Assembly: GCA_964624475.1 (NCBI GenBank)
Contig: CAZUYC010000100.1
Location: 1-64,000 of the forward strand
Direction of reading: 5' to 3'
From: CAZUYC01 sp964624475
GTDB lineage: Bacteria > Myxococcota_A > UBA9160 > SMWR01
DNA: 64,000 bases
A model generated the notes under the pieces. It searched no databases. It saw only the letters and a list, made by a program, of their open reading frames with translations, and was not told the DNA's origin. How positions within the stretch are numbered: position 1 is the stretch's first letter; each line of letters starts with the position of its first letter. Positions 16,301 to 23,183 of the stretch are shown piece after piece. The position numbers were made by a program, and so were the translations under genes.

Positions 16301-17978
16301 GGTGGATCTCCCCGGGCTCGGAGGGGTCAAGACCCTGAGCTACGGCTACGACCGCTACGGCCACCGGAGCTCGCTCGCGTTCGCGGACGGGGCCGAGAGC
16401 TTCGGGCACAGCTACACCTACGACGACCCGCTGGTCGATCCCCGCGACCGGCTCCAGCAGGCGGTGCTCCACGGCATGACCGGGAGCCAGGCCTACGTCT
16501 TCGGCTACCTCGCGAACGACGACCTCGACACGATCGCGCGGCCGAGCGGCGTCGCGAGCGACCTCGACTACACGACCCATGGCGTGCTCTCGGCGATCAC
16601 GGCGGCCGCGGGCGCGTCGGTGCTCGACCGGCTCGACTACCCCGACCGCGATGGCGCGGACCGGATCACCGAGCTCGTGGAGACCTTCGGCGGGAGCGCC
16701 AAGAGCTACGGCTACGGCTACGACTCGGGGGGCCGGCTCACGAGCGCGAGCTATCCCGCGGGTTTGGACCTCCCGGCGACGCCGGAGGCCTTTGGCTACG
16801 ACCTCGCGGGCAACCGCGAGACGCCGAGCGTCCCCACGAACTACGAGTACAACGACAACGACGAGCTCACCAAGAGCCCCTTCGACGCGCTGCTCTGCTA
16901 TGACGCGGACGGGAACCTCGCCTCGAAGCGAAGCGCGGGGGACTGCACGACGGGGACGGTCAGCGAGACCTTTACCTTCAACCACGTGAGTCAGCTCACG
17001 GGCTGGAGCAACGGATCGAGCTCGGCCTCCTTCGTCTACGACCCCTTTGGCCGTCGGGTCAAGAAGACGAGTGGCGGGGTGACCACCTGGTTCGTGTGGG
17101 ACGGGGACCAGCTGCTCGCCGAGTACGACGGCACGGGGACCCGGAAGGTGCGCTACGCCTACACGACGGGCTTCGCCCCGGCGCAGGTGGCCTATGCGGC
17201 GGGCGGGAGCGAGACGATCTACGACGTGCACACGGATCACCTCGACACGCCGCGGATGCTCACCGACTCGGCCGGAGTCTCCCGCTGGCGGGCGCACTAC
17301 GAGGCGTTCGGGAACGCCGTGATCGACCCGAACCCGGATGGCGACGGGAACCCGGCGAACAACGTCGCGGCCTTCCCGATCCGCTTCCCGGGGCAATACT
17401 TCGATGCCGAGACGGGGCTGCACGACAACCGGTTCCGGACGTACGACCCGGGCATCGGGCGGTACATCAGCGCTGATCCAGTTGGCCAACACGGTCTCCT
17501 TGCTCAAGAGTTCGTCTCGCTTGCGAGGGTTTCGATCAACGATCTCCAAGCGGGATCTCCGGGTCCCCGCTTCGAGGCAGCGACTCCGAACCTCTATGGC
17601 TACGTCGTCAACGACCCACTCAATCTCATCGACCCGTTCGGGTTGCAGGCGATCCCCGGCGACGATTCGATCACGGCACGCGCGAAGTCCATCGCGGCAC
17701 GCGGGAATCGAGACGAGCTGGAGCGCTTCCTGCGGCAGTTTGGCGACGACATCAGCCCGGACAAGTCGAAGAAGCTGCTGAAGCAGTGCGAGCAGGCATT
17801 CAAGCGGAAGGCCAAGGAAGCGGAGAAGCGATTCCGCACCGACAAGGACTTCAACGACTTCGTGCACCGTGATTTCAAGCCCGATGCGAAGACACCCGGA
17901 GGCGGGGAGACCAACCCGAACCTCGGACCTCGTGACTTGATCGATGCGGCAGAGGAATTCTTTGGGCCGAACTTCTGA
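13377..17978 (+). CDS. Rhs/YD-repeat protein with C-terminal polymorphic tip
   Basis: A 1533-residue protein from the ATG overlapping the upstream stop (ATGA). The signal peptide is ATGLALVLGALVAPTAWA. A DUF6531-like entry (NPTEPVSPVSGNWVYRHVDLEVPGVFPIRLVRRYDSQSSYHSALGSGWAFTHD) leads into about thirty YD repeats (FAYDLLTG, YGHDATHGN, FGYDAVGNLTRV, YEYNDNDELTKS). These end in the Rhs core motif PIRFPGQYFDAETGLHDNRFRTYDPGIGRYISADPVG. An atypical stretch of about 35 residues separates ISADPVG from PNLYGYVVNDPLNLIDPFGL. After DPFGL comes a tip of about 110 residues, lysine-rich and helical, ending FNDFVHRDFKP...NPNLGPRDLIDAAEEFF, probably the toxin. The tip DNA is less GC-rich. No T6SS or PAAR domain is seen; export is by Sec. 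Confidence 0.9.
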   Translation: MRPARSQWFATGLALVLGALVAPTAWAHDFSTFPPMGSAPGADPTNPACDEEGGAYTDASDDGGPGSGGSLTNPTEPVSPVSGNWVYRHVDLEVPGVFPIRLVRRYDSQSSYHSALGSGWAFTHDLALFEYTDNSVVIRNTCGQRHRYLFSGANSYALESPSPAWRHTLERDLLSGEFTLRSPEGREWRFDTLGRLTGIRDPQGNELGLAYSAQKLPITGTSIHSIQPELPLTVTSQYRLERIDELLGDCVAQGECRSVTFAYDLLTGLLSSATSHDGRTVVYGHDATHGNLTTVTLLDGTLQTFGYGDGISPDETDPPLHDSKKNHLVTSVQEGQSMTTVVNTYATAAGLAYYRVTQQTMGGQTVGFNYAPVATDLNHASDFILGSDPSQSCATAGLRCTLLTHTITATGQPAVTAKTLYKFDATGHVIDRIDALGHQTLSVYETTRPFLDEIRVYENTSGNPSAPTRVLLRTIALDYDLPAGDLVQRVVTVATAAGGSETITEAWAYDAGWVQEHTRVSSADPEVFQTKFSFERNGLAPGEGGYDPADPITNLHEIQRFHFDGTTAETTTLDYNAHGRLSRVELPDGHAMAWSYYGPGDNAGALIKDGLVSQVHHETSGGGVDGHLQTDFDYLDPSRQGRVTKVTDARGYETLLGWDAGGRLTEVQNPLGETTLLGYGGPTAGSPGRFLVRLERGRVGSQEGDVTAFSYNGRGFLTAVRRKTGGSGGSETFASTTFTLNSAGRRLKATDAAGRDLTNTYDRLGRWISTTDEAPHTTSFGYDAVGNLTRVTDGANFVRRFVYDALDRLIELQEIDLDGSTDAITEFAYDAAGNLTGIQDPELHTTSYQYDGLSRLRFVTRPLGQEVEYRYDLRGRLARLINGRGQALNYAYASWGPLERVEHFASDAAAEAGTPIDRAIEYGYDVSGNLERVADSAIDGDPGEPGVVYAAVSPDPTANPPPPPYDALNRLRRLEVDLPGLGGVKTLSYGYDRYGHRSSLAFADGAESFGHSYTYDDPLVDPRDRLQQAVLHGMTGSQAYVFGYLANDDLDTIARPSGVASDLDYTTHGVLSAITAAAGASVLDRLDYPDRDGADRITELVETFGGSAKSYGYGYDSGGRLTSASYPAGLDLPATPEAFGYDLAGNRETPSVPTNYEYNDNDELTKSPFDALLCYDADGNLASKRSAGDCTTGTVSETFTFNHVSQLTGWSNGSSSASFVYDPFGRRVKKTSGGVTTWFVWDGDQLLAEYDGTGTRKVRYAYTTGFAPAQVAYAAGGSETIYDVHTDHLDTPRMLTDSAGVSRWRAHYEAFGNAVIDPNPDGDGNPANNVAAFPIRFPGQYFDAETGLHDNRFRTYDPGIGRYISADPVGQHGLLAQEFVSLARVSINDLQAGSPGPRFEAATPNLYGYVVNDPLNLIDPFGLQAIPGDDSITARAKSIAARGNRDELERFLRQFGDDISPDKSKKLLKQCEQAFKRKAKEAEKRFRTDKDFNDFVHRDFKPDAKTPGGGETNPNLGPRDLIDAAEEFFGPNF

Positions 17979-17984
17979 GGAACG

Positions 17985-18380
17985 ATGTACACGCTACTGA
18001 GAATCGAGGGCGAGCGTGCGTTGCTGGACCGGTACTGTCGTGAGCTAGCCGCACGACATCCCGAGTTGAAGGTGGGGATCACTCGCCGGGGCGAGCTCGC
18101 CGTCGATTTGTCGAAACACGACTCCTGGGACGAGCACCAATGGCAGGTTGAGAACCTGCTCGCCAAGATCGCCCCGGTGGTCGAGGCAGCGCGGAAAGAT
18201 GGTTGCTCCCCCTATGTCGACTGCGGGGTCTACGTTCCGTCCCCTTCCGGCCCCGACATATCGGTCGTTGTCCGTAGCTACCGCCATCGGCCGTCCCTTG
18301 TTGAACAGCTGGCTCGGCTTGGTCTGGCCTACGAGGTCACCGTCTACGTACAGCCAGCGCCTACTTCGCCCGCAAGCTGA
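17985..18380 (+). CDS. Small cytosolic protein, putative immunity partner of the Rhs tip
   Basis: A 131-residue protein with no signal peptide or membrane helix, starting six bases after the Rhs stop (TGAGGAACG-ATG, so the spacer is also the ribosome site). I do not recognise the family. The sequence shows LLRIEGERALLDRYCRELAARHPELKVGITRRGELAVDLSKHDSWDEHQWQVENLLAKIAPVVEAA, then a beta-rich half (YVDCGVYVPSPSGPDISVVVRSYRHRPSLVEQLARLGLAYEVTVYV). Small acidic/mixed alpha-beta proteins directly behind an Rhs tip are usually its immunity protein, so that is the best guess. The base composition matches the Rhs tip rather than the Rhs core, consistent with tip and immunity gene having moved together. 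Confidence 0.6.
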   Translation: MYTLLRIEGERALLDRYCRELAARHPELKVGITRRGELAVDLSKHDSWDEHQWQVENLLAKIAPVVEAARKDGCSPYVDCGVYVPSPSGPDISVVVRSYRHRPSLVEQLARLGLAYEVTVYVQPAPTSPAS

Positions 18381-19160
18381 CGCGATCGACCCCCCCGCCC
18401 GCCCGGCCGGCGCCCTCTCTGACGGAAGGCGGCGTTATGCGGGGATCGGTCCGGAGGCGAGCTCGAGGAAGGGCGAAGCGGGTTGCCCGCAGCGCCGCCC
18501 GGCCCAAGCGGCGGAGGGGGCCGGCCTGCCGGCGCTGCGCGCCGTCACCGGGCAAGCCGGGCGGGCAAGGGCCGCGCCCGGCCCGCGCCACCCCGTGGCG
18601 AAAAGAGGCGGCGAGGCGCGGGCCGGTCACGGCCCTGGCATGCCCTGGCCGATAACGCGCGTTATCCGCCCTTGCCCTGGCCGGCCCCCTCCTTGGGTCG
18701 GCGCTGCGCGCCGACCTTGACATAACAACATTATGTCAACTTGGGCCGGGCTCCAGCGAGGCGACGCACAGCCTGTACCTCCGGCGCAGAGCGCCCGCCT
18801 CCGGATCTTTTGCTGGATCGAACCTGGGTTGCTCTGCGGAGGCTGGCGCCGGCCGCCCGTCCGCCCCCCTGGAAGGGGGGCTCCCCCGGAGAAGAGGAAG
18901 AGGGGGCGGCGGCTCCGCCGCCGCCCCTGTGGCGAAGAGTGCGACGAAAGAAGACCTGCTGGTCGGATTGTCCTTTAGTTCGATTCGGGGTTTCTTGCCC
19001 TGGCCGGGGTCTCCCTGGGGCGGAGCCCTGCGCTCCCCCGGAGAGATTGAAGAGGGCCGCGCTGCGGGCGGCCAAGCCTTCGAAAGAGGAAGAGGCGGCC
19101 CTCCGCCGCCCGAAGGACGAAGTCCGCAGCCAAGGAGCGCGGCTGCGGTGAGGTGTCGGC
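18381..19160. other. Gene-free GC-rich stretch between convergent genes
   Basis: About 780 bases between the putative immunity gene and the convergent hydrolase gene. The open frames here are Pro/Arg-rich and have no family resemblance, so I call none. The stretch holds three adjacent palindromes (18651-18739, listed separately), a repeated CGGCGCTGCGCGCCG (18530-18544 and 18699-18713), and a strong GC hairpin around 18901-18926 (GGGGCGGCGG / CCGCCGCCCC). The rest is low-complexity G/C. No T-run terminator is visible for either flanking gene. Confidence 0.5.
18651..18739. repeat. Three consecutive palindromes, the last Xer/dif-like
   Basis: Reading left to right: GATAACGCGCGTTATC, a perfect 16-bp palindrome (18651-18666); GGTCGGCGC-TGC-GCGCCGACC (18696-18716); and, directly abutting it, TTGACATAA-CAACA-TTATGTCAA (18717-18739), 9-bp perfect arms in a locally AT-rich patch. 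The last one has the ATAA...TTATGT half-site pattern seen in XerCD/dif-type recombination sites, but the centre is 5 bases rather than the usual 6. No recombinase gene is nearby. Alternatives are a protein operator or nested terminators. Confidence 0.5.
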
Positions 19161-20051
19161 TCAGCGCAGGCGTTTCTCGAGGAAGCCCGCGATTCCCTCG
19201 ATCGCCTGCACGGCTTCGGGGAGCACGTCCGCGAAGGCGTGCCAGACGTGGATCATGTCGTCCCAGACCTCGAGCTCGACGTCGACCCCGACGTCGCGCG
19301 CGTTCTCCGCGAGGCGCGTGGCGTCGTCGAGCAGGATCTCGGCCGTCCCGACGTGGACGAGGAGCGGCGGGAGCCCGCGCAGGTCGGCAAAGAGCGGCGA
19401 AGCCAGGGGTGTCCGCGCGTCGCGACCGCCGAGGTAGGCGGCGGCCAGACGCGAGAGGTCCTCGGCATCGATCAGCGGATCGAGCTCGGCCCGGGTGCGG
19501 ACGGACTCGCCGGAGGCCGAGAGGTCGGTCCAGGGCGAGATGCAGACGCCCGCCGCCGGGAGCGGGAGCCCGAGGTCGCGCAGCGCGAGCAGCGCGGCCA
19601 CGGTGAGGCCGCCGCCGGCCGAGTCGCCCCCGACCGCGACGCGCGCGGGCTCGAGGCCCGAAGCGTACACGTAGCGGACGGCGGCCGCTGCATCCTCGAC
19701 CGCGGCCGGGTGCGGGTGCTCGGGAGCCAGGCGGTAGTCGACGGAGAGCACGCGCAGCCCCGCCGTTCGCGAGAGGCGCGCGGTGAGCCCGCGGTGGGTC
19801 GCGACGGAGCCCAGGCAGTAGCCGCCTCCGTGCAGGTAGACGAGGGCGCGGTCCGTGCGCGCGCCCGGCGCCGTGGTCCACTCGGCCGGCACGCCGCCCG
19901 CGTCGACGGGCTCGTAGCGCACGTCGGCGGGCGGGGCGAAGGCGCCCATCGCCGCGGCCAGGCTCTCGCGCATGGCGGGGATGTCGCCACCGCCGATCAG
20001 GCTCGCGCCGCGCAGCGCTCCGACCAGGGCTTCGAGCTGCGGGCTGGGCAC
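19161..20051 (-). CDS. Alpha/beta hydrolase, hormone-sensitive-lipase (HSL) family
   Basis: A 296-residue cytosolic esterase. The oxyanion-hole motif HGGGYC is at residues 74-79 and the nucleophile elbow GDSAGGG puts Ser at about 144. Catalytic Asp is at about 242-243 (GTAEILLDDA) and His at about 268 (DDMIHVWHAF). VDYRLAPEHPHPAAVED is the usual HSL signature after the oxyanion loop. The family hydrolyses short acyl esters and lactones. It is the last gene of a minus-strand set that includes the amidohydrolase, Rieske and TetR genes, with 92 bases between it and the amidohydrolase. The substrate cannot be deduced; a xenobiotic or N-acyl compound pathway would fit the neighbours. Confidence 0.9.
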   Translation of the reverse strand: MPSPQLEALVGALRGASLIGGGDIPAMRESLAAAMGAFAPPADVRYEPVDAGGVPAEWTTAPGARTDRALVYLHGGGYCLGSVATHRGLTARLSRTAGLRVLSVDYRLAPEHPHPAAVEDAAAAVRYVYASGLEPARVAVGGDSAGGGLTVAALLALRDLGLPLPAAGVCISPWTDLSASGESVRTRAELDPLIDAEDLSRLAAAYLGGRDARTPLASPLFADLRGLPPLLVHVGTAEILLDDATRLAENARDVGVDVELEVWDDMIHVWHAFADVLPEAVQAIEGIAGFLEKRLR

Positions 20052-20143
20052 CGGGGGACTCCTCGCGACCTCGCAGACTATAGCCCGCGAGCCGCGCTCC
20101 GGAGGCCGACCTCAGCTCGGCGCCGGATCGCCGGCTCTCGAAC

Positions 20144-21880
20144 TCATGCCGACTGCGCACCGCGCACGAGGCGGCCGGGGAGGGCGCCCGTCGGCTCGCC
20201 GTCGCGGAACGTCACCTCTCCGCCCACGATCGTGGCCTGGTAGCCGCGGGCGCGCTGGATCAGGCGCTTCGCGCCGGCGGGCAGGTCGAAGGCGAGCTCG
20301 GGCAGCTCGAGCCGCAGGCCCTCCCAGTCGATCACGTTCAGGTCCGCCCTGCGTCCCGGCGCGACGACGCCGCGGTCGCACAGGCCGTAGAGCTCCGCGG
20401 TGTCGCGCGTCATCTTGCGCACCACCCACTCGATCGGGAGCCGAGGCCCGCGGCGGCGGTCGCGCGCCCAGTGCGTGAGCAGGAAGGTCGTCATGCTGGC
20501 GTCGCAGAGGGCGCCGCAGTGCGCCCCGCCGTCGCCGAGGCCGAAGGCGCTGTCCGGGTGCTCGAGCATCTCGCGGATCGCCTCGAGATCGCCCTCGCTG
20601 TAGGAGAGGATCGCGAGCATCAGGAGCTGGCGGCCGTCGAGCTCGAGCATCTGGTCGTAGAGCACCTCGAAGGGGTCGCGGCCCTCGCGCGATGCTCTCG
20701 CGGCGATGCTCTGCTCCGGGCCGGGCTCGTAGTCCGGCGGGTCGCCGAGCGGGAAGATCTTGTGCAGGCCCTGCTGGATCAGCGCGTAGACCACGGCGAG
20801 GCGCGGGTCGGTCGCCTCGTTGGGCTCGGCGAGGATGCGCCGGCGGATCTCGGGGTCGCGCAGCTTCGCCACGCGCTCCGGCAAGGGCAGCGCCTCGAGC
20901 CGCTTGTAGGTCGGCCGGTTGCTGAAGGGATGGAAGGTCTGGTGGCCGATCAAGAGCATCGTCGGCCGCGACCCGACCTGCGGAGCGAGCCGCGAGCCGG
21001 ACGCGTTGGCCTCGCGGCAGAGCGCCAGGATGCGACGGAAGAGGCCGCTCTCGGCGTCATGCTGCGCGAGCGCGAACGAGACCGGGCGCCCGATCTCCTT
21101 CGAGAGCCGGCGCATCCACGCCACCTCCTTCTCGGGCGCGGCGAGGTCCTCGCCCATGGCGCCGGCGGGCGCGAGCTCGAAGAGGCCGCGGCCGAGCTGG
21201 CCGAGCGCGCGGCCGATGCCGAAGAGCTCGTCCTCGGCGGCGAAGGTGCCCGGAACGGGCTCGCCGTCGATCGCGCGGTGGACGATCGTACGCGAGGTCG
21301 AGAAGCCGAGCGCGCCGGCGGCGATCGCCTCGCCGACGATCGCGGCCATCTGCGCGATGTCCTCGGGCGTGGCGGGCTGATTGCGCGCGCCGCGCTCGCC
21401 CATCACGTAGGCGCGCACGGGGCCGTGGGCTACCTGGGTGCCCAGGTCGAGCGCGTGCGGGATGCGCTCGAGTACGTCGAGGTACTCCGGGAAGGTCTCC
21501 CAGCCCCACTTCATGCCCGCGGAGAGCGCCGTGCCCGGGATGTCCTCGACGCCCTCCATGAGGCCGATCAGGAAGTCCTCCTTCCCGGGCCGGACCGGTG
21601 CGAAGCCCACGCCGCAGTTGCCCATCACGAGCGTCGTGACGCCGTGCCAGCACGAGGGTGTCAAGAGCGGATCCCAGGTCGCCTGGCCGTCGTAGTGCGT
21701 GTGCACGTCGACGAAGCCCGGGGTCACGAGCTTCCCGCGCGCGTCGATCTCTTCGCGCCCGGCCGGGAGCCCGCGCCCGACGGCGGTGATGCGCCCCCGG
21801 TCCACCGCGACGTCGGTCTCGCGCGCCGGCGCGCCCGTCCCGTCCACGAGGTTCCCAGCGCGGATCACCAGGTCGTGCAT
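20144..21880 (-). CDS. Amidohydrolase, N-acyl-D-amino-acid deacylase-like
   Basis: The start is ATG 21878-21880 with GGAGGAACGAC just upstream, giving 578 residues; the longer open frame is a shadow of the Rieske gene. The N-terminal beta domain (LVIRAGNLVDGTGAPARETDVAVDRGRITAVG) leads into the metal motif VDVHTHYDGQ (His60, His62). Further family features are GVTTLVMGNCGVGFAPV, the GFSTSRTIVH segment, ALAQHD and the C-terminal GLGDGGAHCG...THWARDR. The TIM-barrel amidohydrolase/D-aminoacylase subgroup removes acyl groups from D-amino acids or opens related amides. It overlaps the end of the Rieske gene by 16 bases, so the two are co-transcribed. Confidence 0.88.
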   Translation of the reverse strand: MHDLVIRAGNLVDGTGAPARETDVAVDRGRITAVGRGLPAGREEIDARGKLVTPGFVDVHTHYDGQATWDPLLTPSCWHGVTTLVMGNCGVGFAPVRPGKEDFLIGLMEGVEDIPGTALSAGMKWGWETFPEYLDVLERIPHALDLGTQVAHGPVRAYVMGERGARNQPATPEDIAQMAAIVGEAIAAGALGFSTSRTIVHRAIDGEPVPGTFAAEDELFGIGRALGQLGRGLFELAPAGAMGEDLAAPEKEVAWMRRLSKEIGRPVSFALAQHDAESGLFRRILALCREANASGSRLAPQVGSRPTMLLIGHQTFHPFSNRPTYKRLEALPLPERVAKLRDPEIRRRILAEPNEATDPRLAVVYALIQQGLHKIFPLGDPPDYEPGPEQSIAARASREGRDPFEVLYDQMLELDGRQLLMLAILSYSEGDLEAIREMLEHPDSAFGLGDGGAHCGALCDASMTTFLLTHWARDRRRGPRLPIEWVVRKMTRDTAELYGLCDRGVVAPGRRADLNVIDWEGLRLELPELAFDLPAGAKRLIQRARGYQATIVGGEVTFRDGEPTGALPGRLVRGAQSA

Positions 21881-22358
21881 GTCGTTCCTCCCCCGAGCCA
21901 GATTTCGATGCCTTCGCCGGCCCGCCGCACCGCGAAGGTCGTGGCCGGCAGACGGATCGGCGGCGCGCAGGAGCGCCCGTCGCGCACGTCGAGCTTGCCC
22001 CCGTGCAGCGGGCACTCGAGCAGGCGAAGAGCTCGGCGTGGCCGACGCCCGGCTCGCGCAGGCGGTTGCCGCGGTGCATGCACACGTTGTAGCGGGCGCG
22101 CAGACCGCCATCGCGCTGGCGCACCACCAGGATCGACTCCGGCCCGATCTCGAAGGTCAGGTAGTCGCCGGGCGCGCGCAGGTCCGACTCGAGGCCGGCG
22201 AGCAGCCAGGTCCGCGTCCACATCCGCTCCCACTCGAGCCGCGCGTACCCGGCGCTCGTGTAGCGCTCCTTCGGCACGAGGGCCGTCCCGAGGTCGGGCC
22301 AGGGGGCGCGCTCCATCGGGGTGCGGAGCGGCGGGGTCTGCGAGGGGGAGGCGGCCAT
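21865..22358 (-). CDS. Rieske [2Fe-2S] protein, frameshifted and lacking a catalytic domain
   Basis: From ATG 22358 the frame reads like the N-terminus of a ring-hydroxylating oxygenase alpha subunit (ALVPKERYTSAGYARLEWERMWTRTWLLAGLESDLRAPGDYLTFEIGPESILVVRQ), then the first cluster motif CMHRGNRL. The second motif ECPLHGG and the tail (KLDVRDGRSCAPPIRLPATTFAVRRAGEGIEIWLGGG) are in another frame. One missing base near 22020-22022 (CCTGC-CTCGAGTGCCC) would join them as ACLECPLHGG. Even repaired, the product is only about 164 residues: the roughly 300-residue mononuclear-iron catalytic domain is absent and the amidohydrolase starts instead. It may be a degraded oxygenase or a stand-alone Rieske electron carrier. 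Confidence 0.7.
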
Positions 22359-22386
22359 GGCGTCCTGTGGTGCCCGGCGCGCGCTC

Positions 22387-23031
22387 TCACGGCGCGCGGC
22401 GCAGACCCGCGACGAGCAGGCGCGTCGCGGCCTCGAGGTGCCGCTCGCCCGAGACGTCGATGTACGGCTCGTCGGAGAGCAGGTGCTGCATCATGCCCAC
22501 CTGCATCGCGCGCAGCACCTCGGCGGTGCTCTCGACGTCGAGGTCGGGGCGGAGCTCGCCGCGCGCCACGCCCTCGCGCAGGAGGGCCACGAGCTTCTCG
22601 CGCCACACCTGCATGCTGCGCCGGGCAGAGTCCTCGAAGCTCGCGAGGATCGCGGCGTCGGCGAGGATCGCGTGCAGCAGGGGGCGGCGGCGCAGGTCGG
22701 CGAGGTTCACGCGCAGCCAGGCGGCGAGCGCGTCGCCCGCGCTCGGCGCGCCGGCGATCGCCTGGTCGACCGCCGCCGACCACTCCTCGAGCATGTGCTC
22801 CTGCACCTGCCGGGCGAGCTCTTCCTTGGAGCCGAAGTGGTGGTAGACGAGCGCACGCGAGACGCGCGCCTCCGCCGCCACCTCCTCGATCCGCGTGCGC
22901 GCGAAGCCGTCCTTCGCGAAGCAGCGGGCTGCCGCCTCCAGGACGCGCCGGCGGCGGGCGGCCACGGCCGGCGTAGGGGCGGGTTCTGGGGCGGAGGCGG
23001 CCGGTGCAGGGGATCGGGCGGGCTGCGCCAT
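22387..23031 (-). CDS. TetR-family transcriptional repressor
   Basis: A 214-residue regulator. After a Pro/Ala-rich tail of about 25 residues comes the TetR helix-turn-helix: RRRRVLEAAARCFAKDGFARTRIEEVAAEARVSRALVYHHFGSKEELARQVQEHM. The C-terminal ligand domain is all-helical (LHAILADAAILASFEDSARRSMQVWREKLVALLREGVARGEL). It lies first in the minus-strand set followed by Rieske, amidohydrolase and hydrolase genes, and a perfect inverted repeat overlaps its own promoter. It therefore probably represses itself and the genes below until an inducer, maybe their substrate, appears. Confidence 0.9.
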   Translation of the reverse strand: MAQPARSPAPAASAPEPAPTPAVAARRRRVLEAAARCFAKDGFARTRIEEVAAEARVSRALVYHHFGSKEELARQVQEHMLEEWSAAVDQAIAGAPSAGDALAAWLRVNLADLRRRPLLHAILADAAILASFEDSARRSMQVWREKLVALLREGVARGELRPDLDVESTAEVLRAMQVGMMQHLLSDEPYIDVSGERHLEAATRLLVAGLRRAP

Positions 23032-23041
23032 GGTGGCGAAT

Positions 23042-23074
23042 ATTAGATGATTTGGACGGATTGTGTCAATCCGT
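23042..23074 (-). promoter_or_regulatory. TetR promoter with overlapping operator
   Basis: On the minus strand a perfect -35 TTGACA (23064-23069) is followed by a 16-base spacer and TCTAAT (23042-23047). The inverted repeat ACGGATTG-TGT-CAATCCGT (23056-23074, plus strand) straddles the -35, the usual position for autorepression by TetR. Only ten bases separate the -10 from the TetR ATG and no Shine-Dalgarno is present, so the transcript would be leaderless or nearly so. Confidence 0.7.
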
Positions 23075-23183
23075 TTGGATGCGGTCGGCGCCTGCGTCGC
23101 GCGCTTCTGCGTCGCGAAAATGGTGGACTCCGATCGGCGGGCGGAAGATAGTGAGGAAGCACAGCACAGCGTCGGGGCAAGCC

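Noticed and set aside
13302..17867. 1521-residue open frame antisense to the Rhs gene
   Set aside because: It mirrors the GC3-rich Rhs gene, has Val/Arg-rich low-information sequence and no domain. Antisense open frames are expected at this composition.
18428..18666. Integron attC site suggested by GTTATGC and GATAAC strings
   Set aside because: The core-site consensus (RYYYAAC / GTTRRRY) is not met, no integrase or cassette array is seen, and arm lengths do not fit.
18731..19160. Short open frames in the gap before the hydrolase gene
   Set aside because: All are Pro/Arg/Gly low-complexity text running over GC hairpins, without ribosome sites or motifs.
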